A DNA stretch of 61,360 nt from CAZOEL01 sp964578835 (GCA_964578835.1 CAZOEL010000039.1:1-61360), one strand, 5' to 3'; positions 51,365 through 60,966 are shown, counted from the stretch's first letter. Notes: generated by a model not told the origin, from the letters alone. Numbers and translations: made by a program.

Positions 51365-54300
51365 ATGAAATCCCTGCTCAAGCTCACATTGACCCAAAAG
51401 CTGATCATCCTGTTCTTCCTCTTCAGTTTGATTCCAATGGGCGCCAGTTGCTATTTCAATTTCAAGATGGCTCACGAAGAGCTCGAAAGGCAAACTCAAC
51501 GCCAGCTCGACTACCTGTGCGAAGACCGAAAAGCTCAACTGCAGATCTATTTCAACAAGTTGAGATCAGATCTGGCCATGTTGAGCGACCACAGGCTCAT
51601 AAAAGATATGATGGCTGAATACATAAGAGCCTTCAACAATCCCGGCTTCGCAAGCGAGCCCTTCATCGCAGTCGACAATCTTTACCACTCCAGGACGGAC
51701 CGCCTCAAAGGAACCTACGGGTTCGAAGACATTCTGTTCGTCAGTCTTGACGGCAATATCGTGCTGGCCGCCGAAAGGGGCGGCGAATGGGGCGCCAACC
51801 TTGTCCACGGCCCGTTGTCCGGCAGCAACCTTGGTCGTTGCTTCAAGCTGTCCCTCTCTGAAATGACGCTTGTCGATTTCGAGCCTTTCCCGCTTTCCGG
51901 GAAACCGGCTGCTTTCATAGGTACTCCCGTTATCAGCAACTCGGCCAGAGAAGGAATCCGGGCGGGTGAGAAGATGGGGGTGCTGATTATTCGAATTCCG
52001 ATCGAGCAAATCAACAGGGTTATGCACCGAAGCACCGGACTTGGCGAAACTGGCGAAACATTCCTTATAGGAAAAGACCTGCTGCTGCGTTGCGACTCGA
52101 GGCATGCCGCAAAAAGCACCATGCCCGCGCCATTTTCCGACGCTACAATGCTCATGGAAGCTTTTGAGGGAAAAGCTATGCATAAAGATCAGGCGATCGA
52201 CGACAGAGGCGCCGTCGTCTCCGTCGCCTGCAGTCCCTCCGGAATCGAAGGACTAGAATGGGTGATCGTCGCAAAGAAGGATCGCGACGAGATTCTCAAG
52301 CCTGTTTTCTCCTTACAGAAACAGAACCTGGCCCTGGCGCTTCTGATAGGGCTCTTATCGGTCGTAGCCGCTCTTTTTTTCGTTCACGGCATCGCCAGCC
52401 CTCTAAACCGCATGCGAAAGGCGGCAAACCGAATCGCTTCCGGAGACCTCTCCGCACGCATCCCAATTGAATCTTACGGCCATGTGGGGAGGCTCGCCGA
52501 AGCCTTCAACGAGATGGTTCAACACCTCCTGGACTCTAAAGATCAAGTCGAACAGCATAAGATTTCTCTCGAGAAAAAGATCGAAGAGCGAACCAAAGAA
52601 CTGCTCAAAAAAACCGAAAAATTGGAAAAGGCCAATCATGTTCTTTCAGCCTTTAACGAGATACTGGGCAGCCTGAATGTCCATAGGGATTTAGACCTGC
52701 TTGTAAGAGACGTGCTCGAAAGAATAGCAAACCGAAGCAACGCTCAGATTCAGGCGCTCTATCTCTACGACCGCGAGCGGAAAGTCTTGTCGCCTGCAGC
52801 GACTTACGGCATCGACAAGGCCTTCATCATCGAGGAGCGCAAGATTGGCGACGGCATCCCGGGTCAAGCCGCCGCCTCCCGCAAGTCCCTTCTCGTTGAG
52901 GATATTCCGCCGGAGTATTTCAAGATCGCTTCGGGATGCGTCGAAGGCGTTCCGGCGCATGTTCTCTGCATGCCGATCACTTTTGGGGAAGAGCTCGTGG
53001 GAATGCTGGAAATAGGAAGCATTCATCCGTTCGAGAAAAGCGCGATGGAAATTCTGGAGGCAGTGGCGTCCCAATTGGGTGTTGGGATTTTCAACGCTCA
53101 ATCTTTTGCGCTCCTCAAAGAGCTTTCCGCCGACCTTCAGGAAAAAAACGACCTGTTGGCCGTCCAGAACGAAGAATTGCAGGCTCAAAACGAGGAAATT
53201 CAATCTCAGTCCGAAGAGCTACAGTGCCAGGCTGAAGAACTGGACGCACAGAAACAAGCGCTTGAGGAAAAGAGCGATATGCTTGCTGAGGCCAACCGTT
53301 TGAAATCTGAATTCGTCTCCAACATATCCCATGAGCTTCGAACTCCCATGAACGCCATTCTCGGAATGACGCAACTGCTCATCGGAGGAGCGGCGGGGGA
53401 GATTTCGAGCAAGCAGTCCGATTACTTGGAAGTCATAGAGAGAAACGGAAGAAATCTCCTCTCGCTCATCAACGACATTCTGGACCTCTCGAAGATCGAA
53501 TCCGGCCGACTGCAGCTGAGCCTATCCCGGGTCGACGTCGAAACCTTTCTTGACGACCTTCTCAAGAGCTCCAAACCTCTTTTGGATGAAAAATCCCTCA
53601 CCGTGACCGTCGACATAGAGAAGGGGCTCTCGTTCTGGACAGATGCCGACAAGCTGAGGCAAATCGTCGTTAATTTGCTCGGCAATGCGATCAAGTTCAC
53701 CGATTCCGGAGGAATCCGGATTGCAGCTTCGGAGGAAAAGCGGGGAGATGCCGATTTCGTGGTCATCCGCGTTTCCGATACCGGCATCGGTATTCCAGAA
53801 GACTCTCTACACCGGATTTTCGACGCCTTCCGTCAGGTGGATGACTCGCCTGATGCAAAGCGCGGCGGCACGGGGCTTGGCCTCCACATTTGCAGGAAAC
53901 TGACTGAAATGCTTCATGGGACCATTGAGGCGGACAGCAAACCGCGAAAAGGCTCCACCTTCACTGTCGCCCTTCCCAAAAATACCAGCATGCCCGGCGG
54001 ACAGAGTCGGGATTGGCAGCAAAAAATCAAGCAAGTCCTCTTTTCGCAAATCTTGGAGCACTCAGCGCGGGAAGGCTTCGAGGAGGTCAAAAATATTCTG
54101 CTCATAGACGATGACCCCATAATCGCAAGGGAGCTTGGAGCAATTCTCGATGAACGGCAATACAGGCTTAGAGTCGCATTCAACGGCATAGAAGGCATTA
54201 GCGAGATCGAAAAGGAGCTCCCGGACCTCCTCCTGCTCGACTTGAGCATGCCCGTAATGGACGGTCGCGGTGTGATCGAAGAATTGGCCAAGAAAAAAGA

Positions 54301-54859
54301 GTATGGACAGATCCCCGTGATCATACTCACGGCAAAAGATGTGAGAGAAGCAGAGCAGAGGAGTTTTCCCCCCAACGTATCGGCAGTCGTGATAAAAGGT
54401 CAGCTCGACCGGAGCTTGTTGGTGGAAAAGATAGAACAAGCCCTTTTCGAGAGCGCCCGGCGCCAAGGTTCGAGTCGGCTCGCGCGGGATATTCCGGCAA
54501 AGATTCTCATAGCCGAAGATTCCGAAGACAATATGGCTTTCTTTACTGAAGCGTTGAAGCCTTCCGGATACATAACGCTTCAGGCCGGGAACGGTCTGAT
54601 GGCGGTCAAGCTGGCAAAGATCGAGAAGCCGGATCTCATCCTCATGGACATTCATATGCCGGAAATGGACGGTTACGAAGCCGCAAAACGGATCAGGGAG
54701 ATAGACGAACTGCAGAACATTCCAATCATAGCCCTGACCGCCAGAGCCATGAAGGGAGATAGAGAGAGAATACTCTCGGGCGGATTCGACGACTACCTCT
54801 CCAAACCGGTTCATCCTGATGCTCTTGTCAAAAAAGTTATGGAATGGCTTGCAATATGA
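51365..54859 (+). CDS. Large membrane hybrid histidine kinase: dCache-HAMP-GAF-coiled coil-HisKA-HATPase-REC-REC
   Basis: The 1164-residue protein has a membrane helix (about 13-32), a large periplasmic Cache-like sensor (about 40-315), a second membrane helix (about 320-343), HAMP (about 345-395), a GAF domain (about 440-590), a Gln/Glu-rich coiled coil (about 600-650, repeats like QNEELQAQNEE and QSQSEELQ), HisKA with H-box NISHELRTPMNAILG (His about 655), HATPase_c (NLLGNAIKFT; GTGLGLHICRKL) and two receivers with phospho-acceptors in LLLLDLSMP (about 957) and LILMDIHMP (about 1094). The GGAGA site precedes ATG 51365. It overlaps the next gene by four bases. It is the sensor of the operon with CheD-HDOD and CheR upstream. 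Confidence 0.9.
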   Translation: MKSLLKLTLTQKLIILFFLFSLIPMGASCYFNFKMAHEELERQTQRQLDYLCEDRKAQLQIYFNKLRSDLAMLSDHRLIKDMMAEYIRAFNNPGFASEPFIAVDNLYHSRTDRLKGTYGFEDILFVSLDGNIVLAAERGGEWGANLVHGPLSGSNLGRCFKLSLSEMTLVDFEPFPLSGKPAAFIGTPVISNSAREGIRAGEKMGVLIIRIPIEQINRVMHRSTGLGETGETFLIGKDLLLRCDSRHAAKSTMPAPFSDATMLMEAFEGKAMHKDQAIDDRGAVVSVACSPSGIEGLEWVIVAKKDRDEILKPVFSLQKQNLALALLIGLLSVVAALFFVHGIASPLNRMRKAANRIASGDLSARIPIESYGHVGRLAEAFNEMVQHLLDSKDQVEQHKISLEKKIEERTKELLKKTEKLEKANHVLSAFNEILGSLNVHRDLDLLVRDVLERIANRSNAQIQALYLYDRERKVLSPAATYGIDKAFIIEERKIGDGIPGQAAASRKSLLVEDIPPEYFKIASGCVEGVPAHVLCMPITFGEELVGMLEIGSIHPFEKSAMEILEAVASQLGVGIFNAQSFALLKELSADLQEKNDLLAVQNEELQAQNEEIQSQSEELQCQAEELDAQKQALEEKSDMLAEANRLKSEFVSNISHELRTPMNAILGMTQLLIGGAAGEISSKQSDYLEVIERNGRNLLSLINDILDLSKIESGRLQLSLSRVDVETFLDDLLKSSKPLLDEKSLTVTVDIEKGLSFWTDADKLRQIVVNLLGNAIKFTDSGGIRIAASEEKRGDADFVVIRVSDTGIGIPEDSLHRIFDAFRQVDDSPDAKRGGTGLGLHICRKLTEMLHGTIEADSKPRKGSTFTVALPKNTSMPGGQSRDWQQKIKQVLFSQILEHSAREGFEEVKNILLIDDDPIIARELGAILDERQYRLRVAFNGIEGISEIEKELPDLLLLDLSMPVMDGRGVIEELAKKKEYGQIPVIILTAKDVREAEQRSFPPNVSAVVIKGQLDRSLLVEKIEQALFESARRQGSSRLARDIPAKILIAEDSEDNMAFFTEALKPSGYITLQAGNGLMAVKLAKIEKPDLILMDIHMPEMDGYEAAKRIREIDELQNIPIIALTARAMKGDRERILSGGFDDYLSKPVHPDALVKKVMEWLAI

Positions 54860-55470
54860 CGCAAGGTTTTGAAGCGGAGAAAAAGCGCGAGGCGCCGATC
54901 ATACTGCTCGTTGGAAACGATGAAGACCGCGCGCTCTTCATGTCCAAAACCCTATTGGGTCGGAGCAACTGCCGCGTCCTCACGGCAAAGAATGGCGCCG
55001 CCTGCTTGAAGATTTCCCGAGACGAGAATCCCGACGTTATAGTGTTAGACTCCCTTCTTGCAGACACCAGCGGTCTTGATCTCTGCGCGCAGCTAAAAAA
55101 AGGAGAACAAACCGGCTCTATTCCCGTTATCCTGTTGGTAGGGAGCGACCGTGAGATCCCATCAGAATTAGCGGGGTCCGCACTGGCGCCGGATGACTAT
55201 CTCGTCTATTCCACGGAGCGCCATAAGCTGGGCGGCCGGATAAGAACCATCCTTAGAATCAGAGAGCAGGCTCGCAGCGAAAGCAGGCTTCTATCGCCTT
55301 TCATTGCCCATAAGCTTCGCTCGCCTCTCAACAGCATCATCGGAATGGCCGAGCTCATTCAGAAGCCTTTCTACGGAGGCCTTAGCGAGAAGCAACTGCA
55401 ATTCGCTCAAACCATCTCGACGAGCGGCAACCGTCTTCTCGATCTGATCAATGAGCTCGAGGGCGAGTGA
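54856..55470 (+). CDS. Receiver plus DHp-like (HisKA) protein without ATPase domain
   Basis: The 204-residue protein starts with a receiver (PIILLVGNDEDRALFMSKTLL; phospho-acceptor in VIVLDSLLADTSG; LVGSDREI), then a C-terminal part with the H-box-like FIAHKLRSPLNSIIGMAELIQ and a second helix (SGNRLLDLINELEGE), the DHp dimerisation hairpin of HisKA kinases. There is no HATPase_c: the protein ends 60 residues after the His. It may be a phosphorelay transfer protein or an inhibitor of a kinase. The start at ATG 54856 overlaps the previous stop (ATGA); an ATG at 54844 is an alternative. It overlaps the following activator's possible GTG start. Confidence 0.75.
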   Translation: MTQGFEAEKKREAPIILLVGNDEDRALFMSKTLLGRSNCRVLTAKNGAACLKISRDENPDVIVLDSLLADTSGLDLCAQLKKGEQTGSIPVILLVGSDREIPSELAGSALAPDDYLVYSTERHKLGGRIRTILRIREQARSESRLLSPFIAHKLRSPLNSIIGMAELIQKPFYGGLSEKQLQFAQTISTSGNRLLDLINELEGE

Positions 55471-55526
55471 GCCGGGCGGGAGAGAAAAGCAGGGCAAAAG
55501 ATAAGACATACGGATCGAAAGAGCCA

Positions 55527-56987
55527 ATGGACAAAGATAATTCGCAAAATACGGGCTTGCGCGTTCTTATCGTCGACGACGACGAAGCCAATCTCGCAAC
55601 GCTTGAAGCCTACGTCGCAATCCAGGGCTATTCGCCGATAAGAGCGCAGGGAGGAGAAGAGGCGCTCAGGAAAGTCGAAGCGCTTTCGCCCGACATCATT
55701 CTGCTCGATCTTCTCATGCCGGGAATGGACGGCTTCGAGCTCACCCGGCGATTGAAATCCAACCCTGCGACATTCAAGATCCCAGTTGTAGCCGTCACTG
55801 CTCTGCATGATCGAAAGAGCAACCTGAAAGCCATCGAAGCCGGCGTCGATCAATTTCTGACCAAACCGATCGACGAGGTTATGCTCAAAGCGCATCTCTC
55901 CAACCAATTGAAGATTCGCCAGCTCAGCCTCGACCTGGATTCTTCGCGCAATCGGCTGGAGATGCTCGGCGAATATCACCGCCGCATCTCCCCGGGCCGT
56001 TGCGCGACCAGAGAGATAATCGGCGAGAGCCAACCCATCAAGAACGTGCTGGCGAAAATCCACATGATCAAGGATCTCGACGCTCCGGTTCTCATCCTGG
56101 GCGAGAGCGGATCGGGCAAGCAGCTTGCAGCCGAGGCGATTCATTGGGAAGGAGTCCGAGCCTGCGAGCCCTTCGTCCATATCAATTGCGCAAACTTACA
56201 GGAGAACCTGCTGGAATCCGAGCTCTTCGGACATTCGAAAGGCTCCTTCACCGGAGCGCTCTCCCAGAAAAAAGGGCTCATCGAAGTTGCAGAGAAAGGC
56301 ACGCTCTTTGTAGATGAAATCGGGGACATGTCGCCTTCCGTTCAGGCAAAGATGCTTGTCGTGCTCGATTCCGGAATGTTCCGACGCCTCGGCGATACGA
56401 AAGAGAGGCGCGCTGACGCAAGGGTTGTGGCTGCGACAAACAAGGATATCGAAGGCATGATCAAGCAGGGGCTTTTCAGAGCGGATCTCCTGTACCGAAT
56501 CGGGGTGCTCACGATCGAGCTCCCCCCGCTCAGAGAGCGGAAGGAAGACATTCCTCCCTTGGCGCGCTACTTCCTCGATCACTCCCGTTTCGTCTCGGAC
56601 GGACCAAAAGAGCTCTCGTCCAAAGCCATGGAAAGACTAATAGAATATGACTGGCCGGGAAATGTGAGGGAGCTTTCGAATGTAATCGAGAGAGCCGTTG
56701 TCTTTTCCGGATCGCAGGAAAGGATTTCCCTTCGTCACCTCCCACCGCATATTCTAGCTTTTTCCAGAAAATCAAACGGTTCATCCCCGATTGCAGACGC
56801 CCGAGAGACGAGCGCTCCCGCCACGAGCGGCCGCACGCTCGCAGAGGTGGAGCTTGCGCACATTCGTGAGGTGCTGAGAAGCGAAAAAGGCAATCGAACC
56901 CGCGCAGCCGAGATACTCGGCATATCGAGATCGACCCTTAAGAAAAAGATAGCTCAGCATCCCTTACTGCTGAAAACTTCCGCCTGA
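55527..56987 (+). CDS. NtrC-type response regulator (REC-AAA+ sigma-54-Fis)
   Basis: The 486-residue protein has a receiver (LRVLIVDDDEANLATLEA; phospho-acceptor in IILLDLLMPGMDG; LTKPID), a linker coiled coil, AAA+ with Walker A LGESGSGKQLAAEA, a GSFTGA loop (the usual second residue Ala is Ser), Walker B TLFVDEIGDM and RADLLYRIGVL, and a C-terminal Fis HTH (GNRTRAAEILGISRSTLKKKI). It activates sigma-54 promoters. I choose ATG 55527; GTG 55467 overlaps the upstream stop and reads an unrelated N-terminus of 20 residues. It is the output of the operon with the hybrid kinase and the REC-DHp protein. Confidence 0.88.
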   Translation: MDKDNSQNTGLRVLIVDDDEANLATLEAYVAIQGYSPIRAQGGEEALRKVEALSPDIILLDLLMPGMDGFELTRRLKSNPATFKIPVVAVTALHDRKSNLKAIEAGVDQFLTKPIDEVMLKAHLSNQLKIRQLSLDLDSSRNRLEMLGEYHRRISPGRCATREIIGESQPIKNVLAKIHMIKDLDAPVLILGESGSGKQLAAEAIHWEGVRACEPFVHINCANLQENLLESELFGHSKGSFTGALSQKKGLIEVAEKGTLFVDEIGDMSPSVQAKMLVVLDSGMFRRLGDTKERRADARVVAATNKDIEGMIKQGLFRADLLYRIGVLTIELPPLRERKEDIPPLARYFLDHSRFVSDGPKELSSKAMERLIEYDWPGNVRELSNVIERAVVFSGSQERISLRHLPPHILAFSRKSNGSSPIADARETSAPATSGRTLAEVELAHIREVLRSEKGNRTRAAEILGISRSTLKKKIAQHPLLLKTSA

Positions 56988-57373
56988 ATAGCGCGAGCCG
57001 GAAGCATTTACTCTTTGATTCTTGCTCAGTTCCTGCGCCTTCATCGAAGTCGCGCCGACTTGCGGCCATGATCCGGCCACTTAGGCCGAAAATCGGCCAC
57101 TCCTCAAAAATGCGCATCCAATAACGATCCAAGTCCGGAGCACGGCCAATCTTAGGCTATCGGTCGACGAGCGGAGCCATTCCACTGTGCGCTAGAGCGT
57201 CAAAATAAAGAAATAGTTCACAATCGATCGACGCTAAACGCGCAGATGCACAAAGATTAGACAATTCATCCGCCAGAGATCGTCCTTTTGCATGATTATT
57301 GCTCTTTTTGGCATCAAGTCCAATCAGAAGCCAAAATCTCAAAAGAACAACCCTCTTGTGGAGAATATAAGGT
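56988..57373. other. Intergenic region between the two signalling units
   Basis: No gene is seen in this 386-base gap. GGCCGAAAATCGGCC near 57083-57097 is a clear palindrome preceded by a CGGCCA repeat and could be a hairpin or terminator remnant after the NtrC-type gene. I see no convincing -35/-10 or -24/-12 promoter for the kinase at 57374. Confidence 0.4.
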
Positions 57374-60016
57374 ATGGATGTCAAAGCTCTTTTAGGTGGA
57401 GCGATACTCTTTCAACTGGCTGCGGCAATTATCGCACTTAAGCTCATACCCGTCACCCAAAGCCGCAAAGCATGGCTGGCCATTTCTTTAGCGCTCTTTC
57501 TCATGGCCGTTCGTCGATGCATTAGCTTCCACCAGATCAGCACGGAAAGCATATCCCCTCCTCAAGACCTCTCCGCCGAATGGGTAACACTGCTTACGTC
57601 ATTGCTCTTACTTCTTGGAATCAAATGGATTGGGCCCGTTTTCCTTTCCATCAAAAACGCCTCTGAAGCCTTGAGCCGAAGCGAAGAGAAATACCGCTCG
57701 CTCTTCGAGGAGTCGAGGGATGTCATCCTGGTGACCGACCGCGGAGGGTCGCTCCTTGACGTCAACCCTTCCGGGCTTAAGCTTTTCGGCTATGCCAGAG
57801 AAGAATTCATCGGGATGGATGTTCGAGCAATATACGCTAACCCCGAGGAGCGGAGCATTTTTCAACAGAAGATCGAAAGCGAGGGATCCATAGTAGATCA
57901 TGAGGTTCTTTTGTTGAAAAAGGACGGCGCTGTCATGAACTGTCTGCTCACGGGCGCAGTACAGAAAGACGCGGACGGAGCCGTTATGGGATATCGATGC
58001 TCTATTCGCGATATAACAGAAAAGAAGAGGATGGAAGAAGAACGGCGTCGTTTTATTGAAGGCTCTACCGAAGGGATTTTTCAGGCCACTCCAGACAGTC
58101 GGTTCCTGATGGTCAACCCCGCGCTATCCAGGATATTGGGCTATAATGACCCACAGGAGCTTCTGGAGTCCGTTGAGAGCATCAGAAGTCAGCTATTCAT
58201 AGAGACGGAAAGGGTCATAGAGCTCAGAAGGCTTCTCGATGAACAAGGAGAAGTAAGCGGCTTCGAGGCAATGATGCGCCGCAAGGATGGCTCCGCTGGT
58301 TGGGTTTCCATCAATGCGCGCGTCATTCATGGCGCGGACGGCGCGTTCCAGCACTATGAAGGAGTCTGCAAGGATATAAGCGAGCAGAAGCAAATCGAGA
58401 ATGAACGCGCCCTTTTAGCGACAGCCATAGAGCAAGTAGCGGAAGGGATAGTCATAACGGATGCAAGCGGAACCATAATCTTCAGCAATCAAGGGCATCA
58501 GCATCTTACCGGGTACGCCTCTGAAGAACTGGTCGGGCGAAACGCGTGCGCCCATGAAACCGACGACTGTCTTCCGTTGCTTCAGGAAGGCATTCAGACA
58601 TGTCTTAAAGGCGGAGAAGTATGGAGCGGCCAGTTTTCTCACAAGAAGAAGGAGGGAGCTCGTTACGAACTAAGAGCCTCGATCTCGCCTGTTCGAAACA
58701 AACTCAGTGAGATTTGCAACTGCGTCATAGTCGAGCGGGACGTGACCCACGAAAGCCAACTGGAAAAACAGTTGATTCAGACTCAAAAGCTGGAAGCCAT
58801 CGGTACTCTGGCGGGTGGAATCGCTCACGATTTCAATAATATTCTCAGCTCGGTCATGGGATTTACCGAACTGGCGATGCTCCAAAGCCAGGCCGGATCT
58901 AAGGTGCGCAAATATCTCGAGACTTCGGTCAAGTCATGTTACCGGGCGAAGGATCTGGTCAATCAGATTCTGACCTTCAGCCGTCAGGGAGAACAGGAGC
59001 GCAAACCGGTGCAGCTCAATTATGTGGTGAAAGAAGCGCTGAACATGCTTCGAGCTTCGCTTCCCTCCACCATTGAGATGCGCCAGACAATAGTCGCTAA
59101 AAGCTTGATCATGGCCGATCCGACTCAGATCCATCAGGTTCTGCTGAATCTTTGCACTAACGCCGCCCATGCCATGCGAGAGAAGGGCGGATTGTTGGAA
59201 GTGAGCCTCCGAGATGTGAATCTCGATGCCGAAAACGCAAGCCTATATCCGGAAGCCGGCCCCGGTCCCTATGTTCAGCTCACGGTAACGGATACCGGTC
59301 ATGGAATGGAGCCTGAAGTCATGGAGCGGATCTTCGATCCTTATTTCACGACCAAGTCTCCGGGAGAAGGAACCGGCCTCGGTCTTTCAGTCATCCATGG
59401 CATTGTAAAAAGCCACGAAGGCATCATAGATGTTCATAGCGAGCCGGGAAAGGGCAGCTCTTTTCACGTGCTCCTGCCCGTTTCCGCTAAAGCGAGCTTT
59501 GGAGGAACACACCAATCCGAGGAATGGGGATTGCTTGCAGGAGGATCGGAGCGCATACTCTTTGTCGACGATGAGAAGGATTTATGCTGCTCAGGGCGCG
59601 CAGTGCTCGAGTATCTGGGCTATGAGGTCGTCGCGATTAGCTCCAGCGTCGAAGCCTTGGAAGCTTTCCGGATGGAGCCGGATCGGTTCGACCTGCTCAT
59701 TACGGACATGACGATGCCGAAAATGACTGGAATCGACCTGGTAAAGGAAGTATTGAAGATTCGGCGAGATATGCCCGTGATATTGTGCTCCGGCTTCAGG
59801 CGCATGATCACACAGGAAGCAGCCGAAAGCATCGGCATCCGGCATGTGCTGGCAAAGCCCGTGGTTGCGCATGAACTGGCGGCATCCATTCGGAAAGCGC
59901 TGGGTGAAAAACCGTTGAAATCCGCAGGAAAGCCATCAGCCGGAAGTCTAACCCCACAGAAGGAGAAGGATCCTGCCTGTGGTCTTTTCTGCAATGAAAG
60001 GAGCATTAATGTCTAG
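57374..60016 (+). CDS. Membrane PAS hybrid histidine kinase with C-terminal receiver
   Basis: The 880-residue protein has three N-terminal membrane helices (about 8-27, 34-51, 70-92), then three PAS domains (about 105-215, 225-340, 345-465; SLFEESRDVILVTDRGG and QVAEGIVITDASGTIIFSNQG are PAS starts), HisKA with GGIAHDFNNILSSVMGFTE (His about 485), HATPase_c (LLNLCTNAAHAM, DTGHGMEPE, GEGTGLGLSVIHGIV) and a receiver (ILFVDDEKDL; LLITDMTMP at about 775; VLAKPVV). Closely related to the kinase at 18255 in the kinase core. ATG 57374 is preceded by AAGG at one base, a weak site. It overlaps the MBL gene by eight bases. Confidence 0.87.
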   Translation: MDVKALLGGAILFQLAAAIIALKLIPVTQSRKAWLAISLALFLMAVRRCISFHQISTESISPPQDLSAEWVTLLTSLLLLLGIKWIGPVFLSIKNASEALSRSEEKYRSLFEESRDVILVTDRGGSLLDVNPSGLKLFGYAREEFIGMDVRAIYANPEERSIFQQKIESEGSIVDHEVLLLKKDGAVMNCLLTGAVQKDADGAVMGYRCSIRDITEKKRMEEERRRFIEGSTEGIFQATPDSRFLMVNPALSRILGYNDPQELLESVESIRSQLFIETERVIELRRLLDEQGEVSGFEAMMRRKDGSAGWVSINARVIHGADGAFQHYEGVCKDISEQKQIENERALLATAIEQVAEGIVITDASGTIIFSNQGHQHLTGYASEELVGRNACAHETDDCLPLLQEGIQTCLKGGEVWSGQFSHKKKEGARYELRASISPVRNKLSEICNCVIVERDVTHESQLEKQLIQTQKLEAIGTLAGGIAHDFNNILSSVMGFTELAMLQSQAGSKVRKYLETSVKSCYRAKDLVNQILTFSRQGEQERKPVQLNYVVKEALNMLRASLPSTIEMRQTIVAKSLIMADPTQIHQVLLNLCTNAAHAMREKGGLLEVSLRDVNLDAENASLYPEAGPGPYVQLTVTDTGHGMEPEVMERIFDPYFTTKSPGEGTGLGLSVIHGIVKSHEGIIDVHSEPGKGSSFHVLLPVSAKASFGGTHQSEEWGLLAGGSERILFVDDEKDLCCSGRAVLEYLGYEVVAISSSVEALEAFRMEPDRFDLLITDMTMPKMTGIDLVKEVLKIRRDMPVILCSGFRRMITQEAAESIGIRHVLAKPVVAHELAASIRKALGEKPLKSAGKPSAGSLTPQKEKDPACGLFCNERSINV

Positions 60017-60959
60017 CAAAACAATGCGGCTTGATGAAGTGGAAAAGTTGTCCATCTGGGTGCTGGCGGACAACTACTACGATTCGCTTAGAGCGGACAG
60101 CAAGATAGCGCAAAGATTCCGGGCGAAGCCGGGCAAATCGATCCATGCAGAGCACGGCCTCGCTTATTACATAGAAACGACCGTCAAAGGACGAACAAAC
60201 GCCTTCATGTTCGATTACGGCCTCGATCCGGAAGGGGTTCTCAACAACATCGACCTGCTCGGAATCGACCCCGGAAAAGCAGCCGCCTTTGGCCTGAGCC
60301 ACGGTCATTTCGACCACTGGTCAGGAGTATACGCCATCCTGAAGCGCGCTCAACCCGGTCTCGCACAAGGGACGCCCTTCTATGCGGGCGAGGAGTGCTT
60401 CGCCCGAAGGTACTCTCTCCACCCGGGAAGCGTCGAGCCTTCGGATCTCGGACAACTAAAGAAGGAAGAGATCGAAGCCCTTGGATTGAAAGTTGTCGAA
60501 GTCGCTGAACCGATGGAGATCATCCCCGGCGCTTACTCCACCGGCCCCATCGAACGGGTCACCACCTATGAAAGCGTTCCGCCAACCCTGCTCATCAAAC
60601 GCAGTGAAAAACCGGAGCCCGACGATTTTCGCGGCGAGCAGGCAATCTTTTTCAGCCTGAAAGGAAAAGGACTGGTAGTCCTCTCCGGCTGCGCCCACGC
60701 CGGAATCGTGAACACCATCAAGCAGGCCCGGAGGATTTCCGGCATCGAGAAAATCCACGCAGTATTGGGAGGCTTTCACCTGATCAACGCCAAACCCGAG
60801 GTCATTCAGCAAACGGTGAACGACATCGAAGCCATGAAGCCCGAGCTCGTAGCGCCCATGCACTGCACCGGCTTTGAAGCCGTGCGCGCCTTCGAGATGC
60901 AGATGCCGGACCAGTTCCACCTCAATACATCCGGGACGCGGTATGTTTTTCAAATATAG
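60009..60959 (+). CDS. MBL-fold metallohydrolase (COG1237-type)
   Basis: The 316-residue protein has the metal-binding SHGHFDHWSGVYAIL motif (HxHxDH), a further Cys-His segment LSGCAHAGIVNTIKQ and GGFHLINA and PMHCTGFEAV with ligands near the C-terminus. This pattern is that of the metal-dependent hydrolases named after 7,8-dihydropterin-6-methyl-4-(ribofuranosyl)aminobenzene-5'-phosphate synthase, whose substrate in bacteria is unknown. AAAGGAG six bases upstream supports ATG 60009, overlapping the kinase stop by eight bases. Coupled expression with a sensory kinase is unusual and may point to signal turnover, though that is inference. Confidence 0.85.
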   Translation: MSSKTMRLDEVEKLSIWVLADNYYDSLRADSKIAQRFRAKPGKSIHAEHGLAYYIETTVKGRTNAFMFDYGLDPEGVLNNIDLLGIDPGKAAAFGLSHGHFDHWSGVYAILKRAQPGLAQGTPFYAGEECFARRYSLHPGSVEPSDLGQLKKEEIEALGLKVVEVAEPMEIIPGAYSTGPIERVTTYESVPPTLLIKRSEKPEPDDFRGEQAIFFSLKGKGLVVLSGCAHAGIVNTIKQARRISGIEKIHAVLGGFHLINAKPEVIQQTVNDIEAMKPELVAPMHCTGFEAVRAFEMQMPDQFHLNTSGTRYVFQI

Positions 60960-60966
60960 AAAACAG

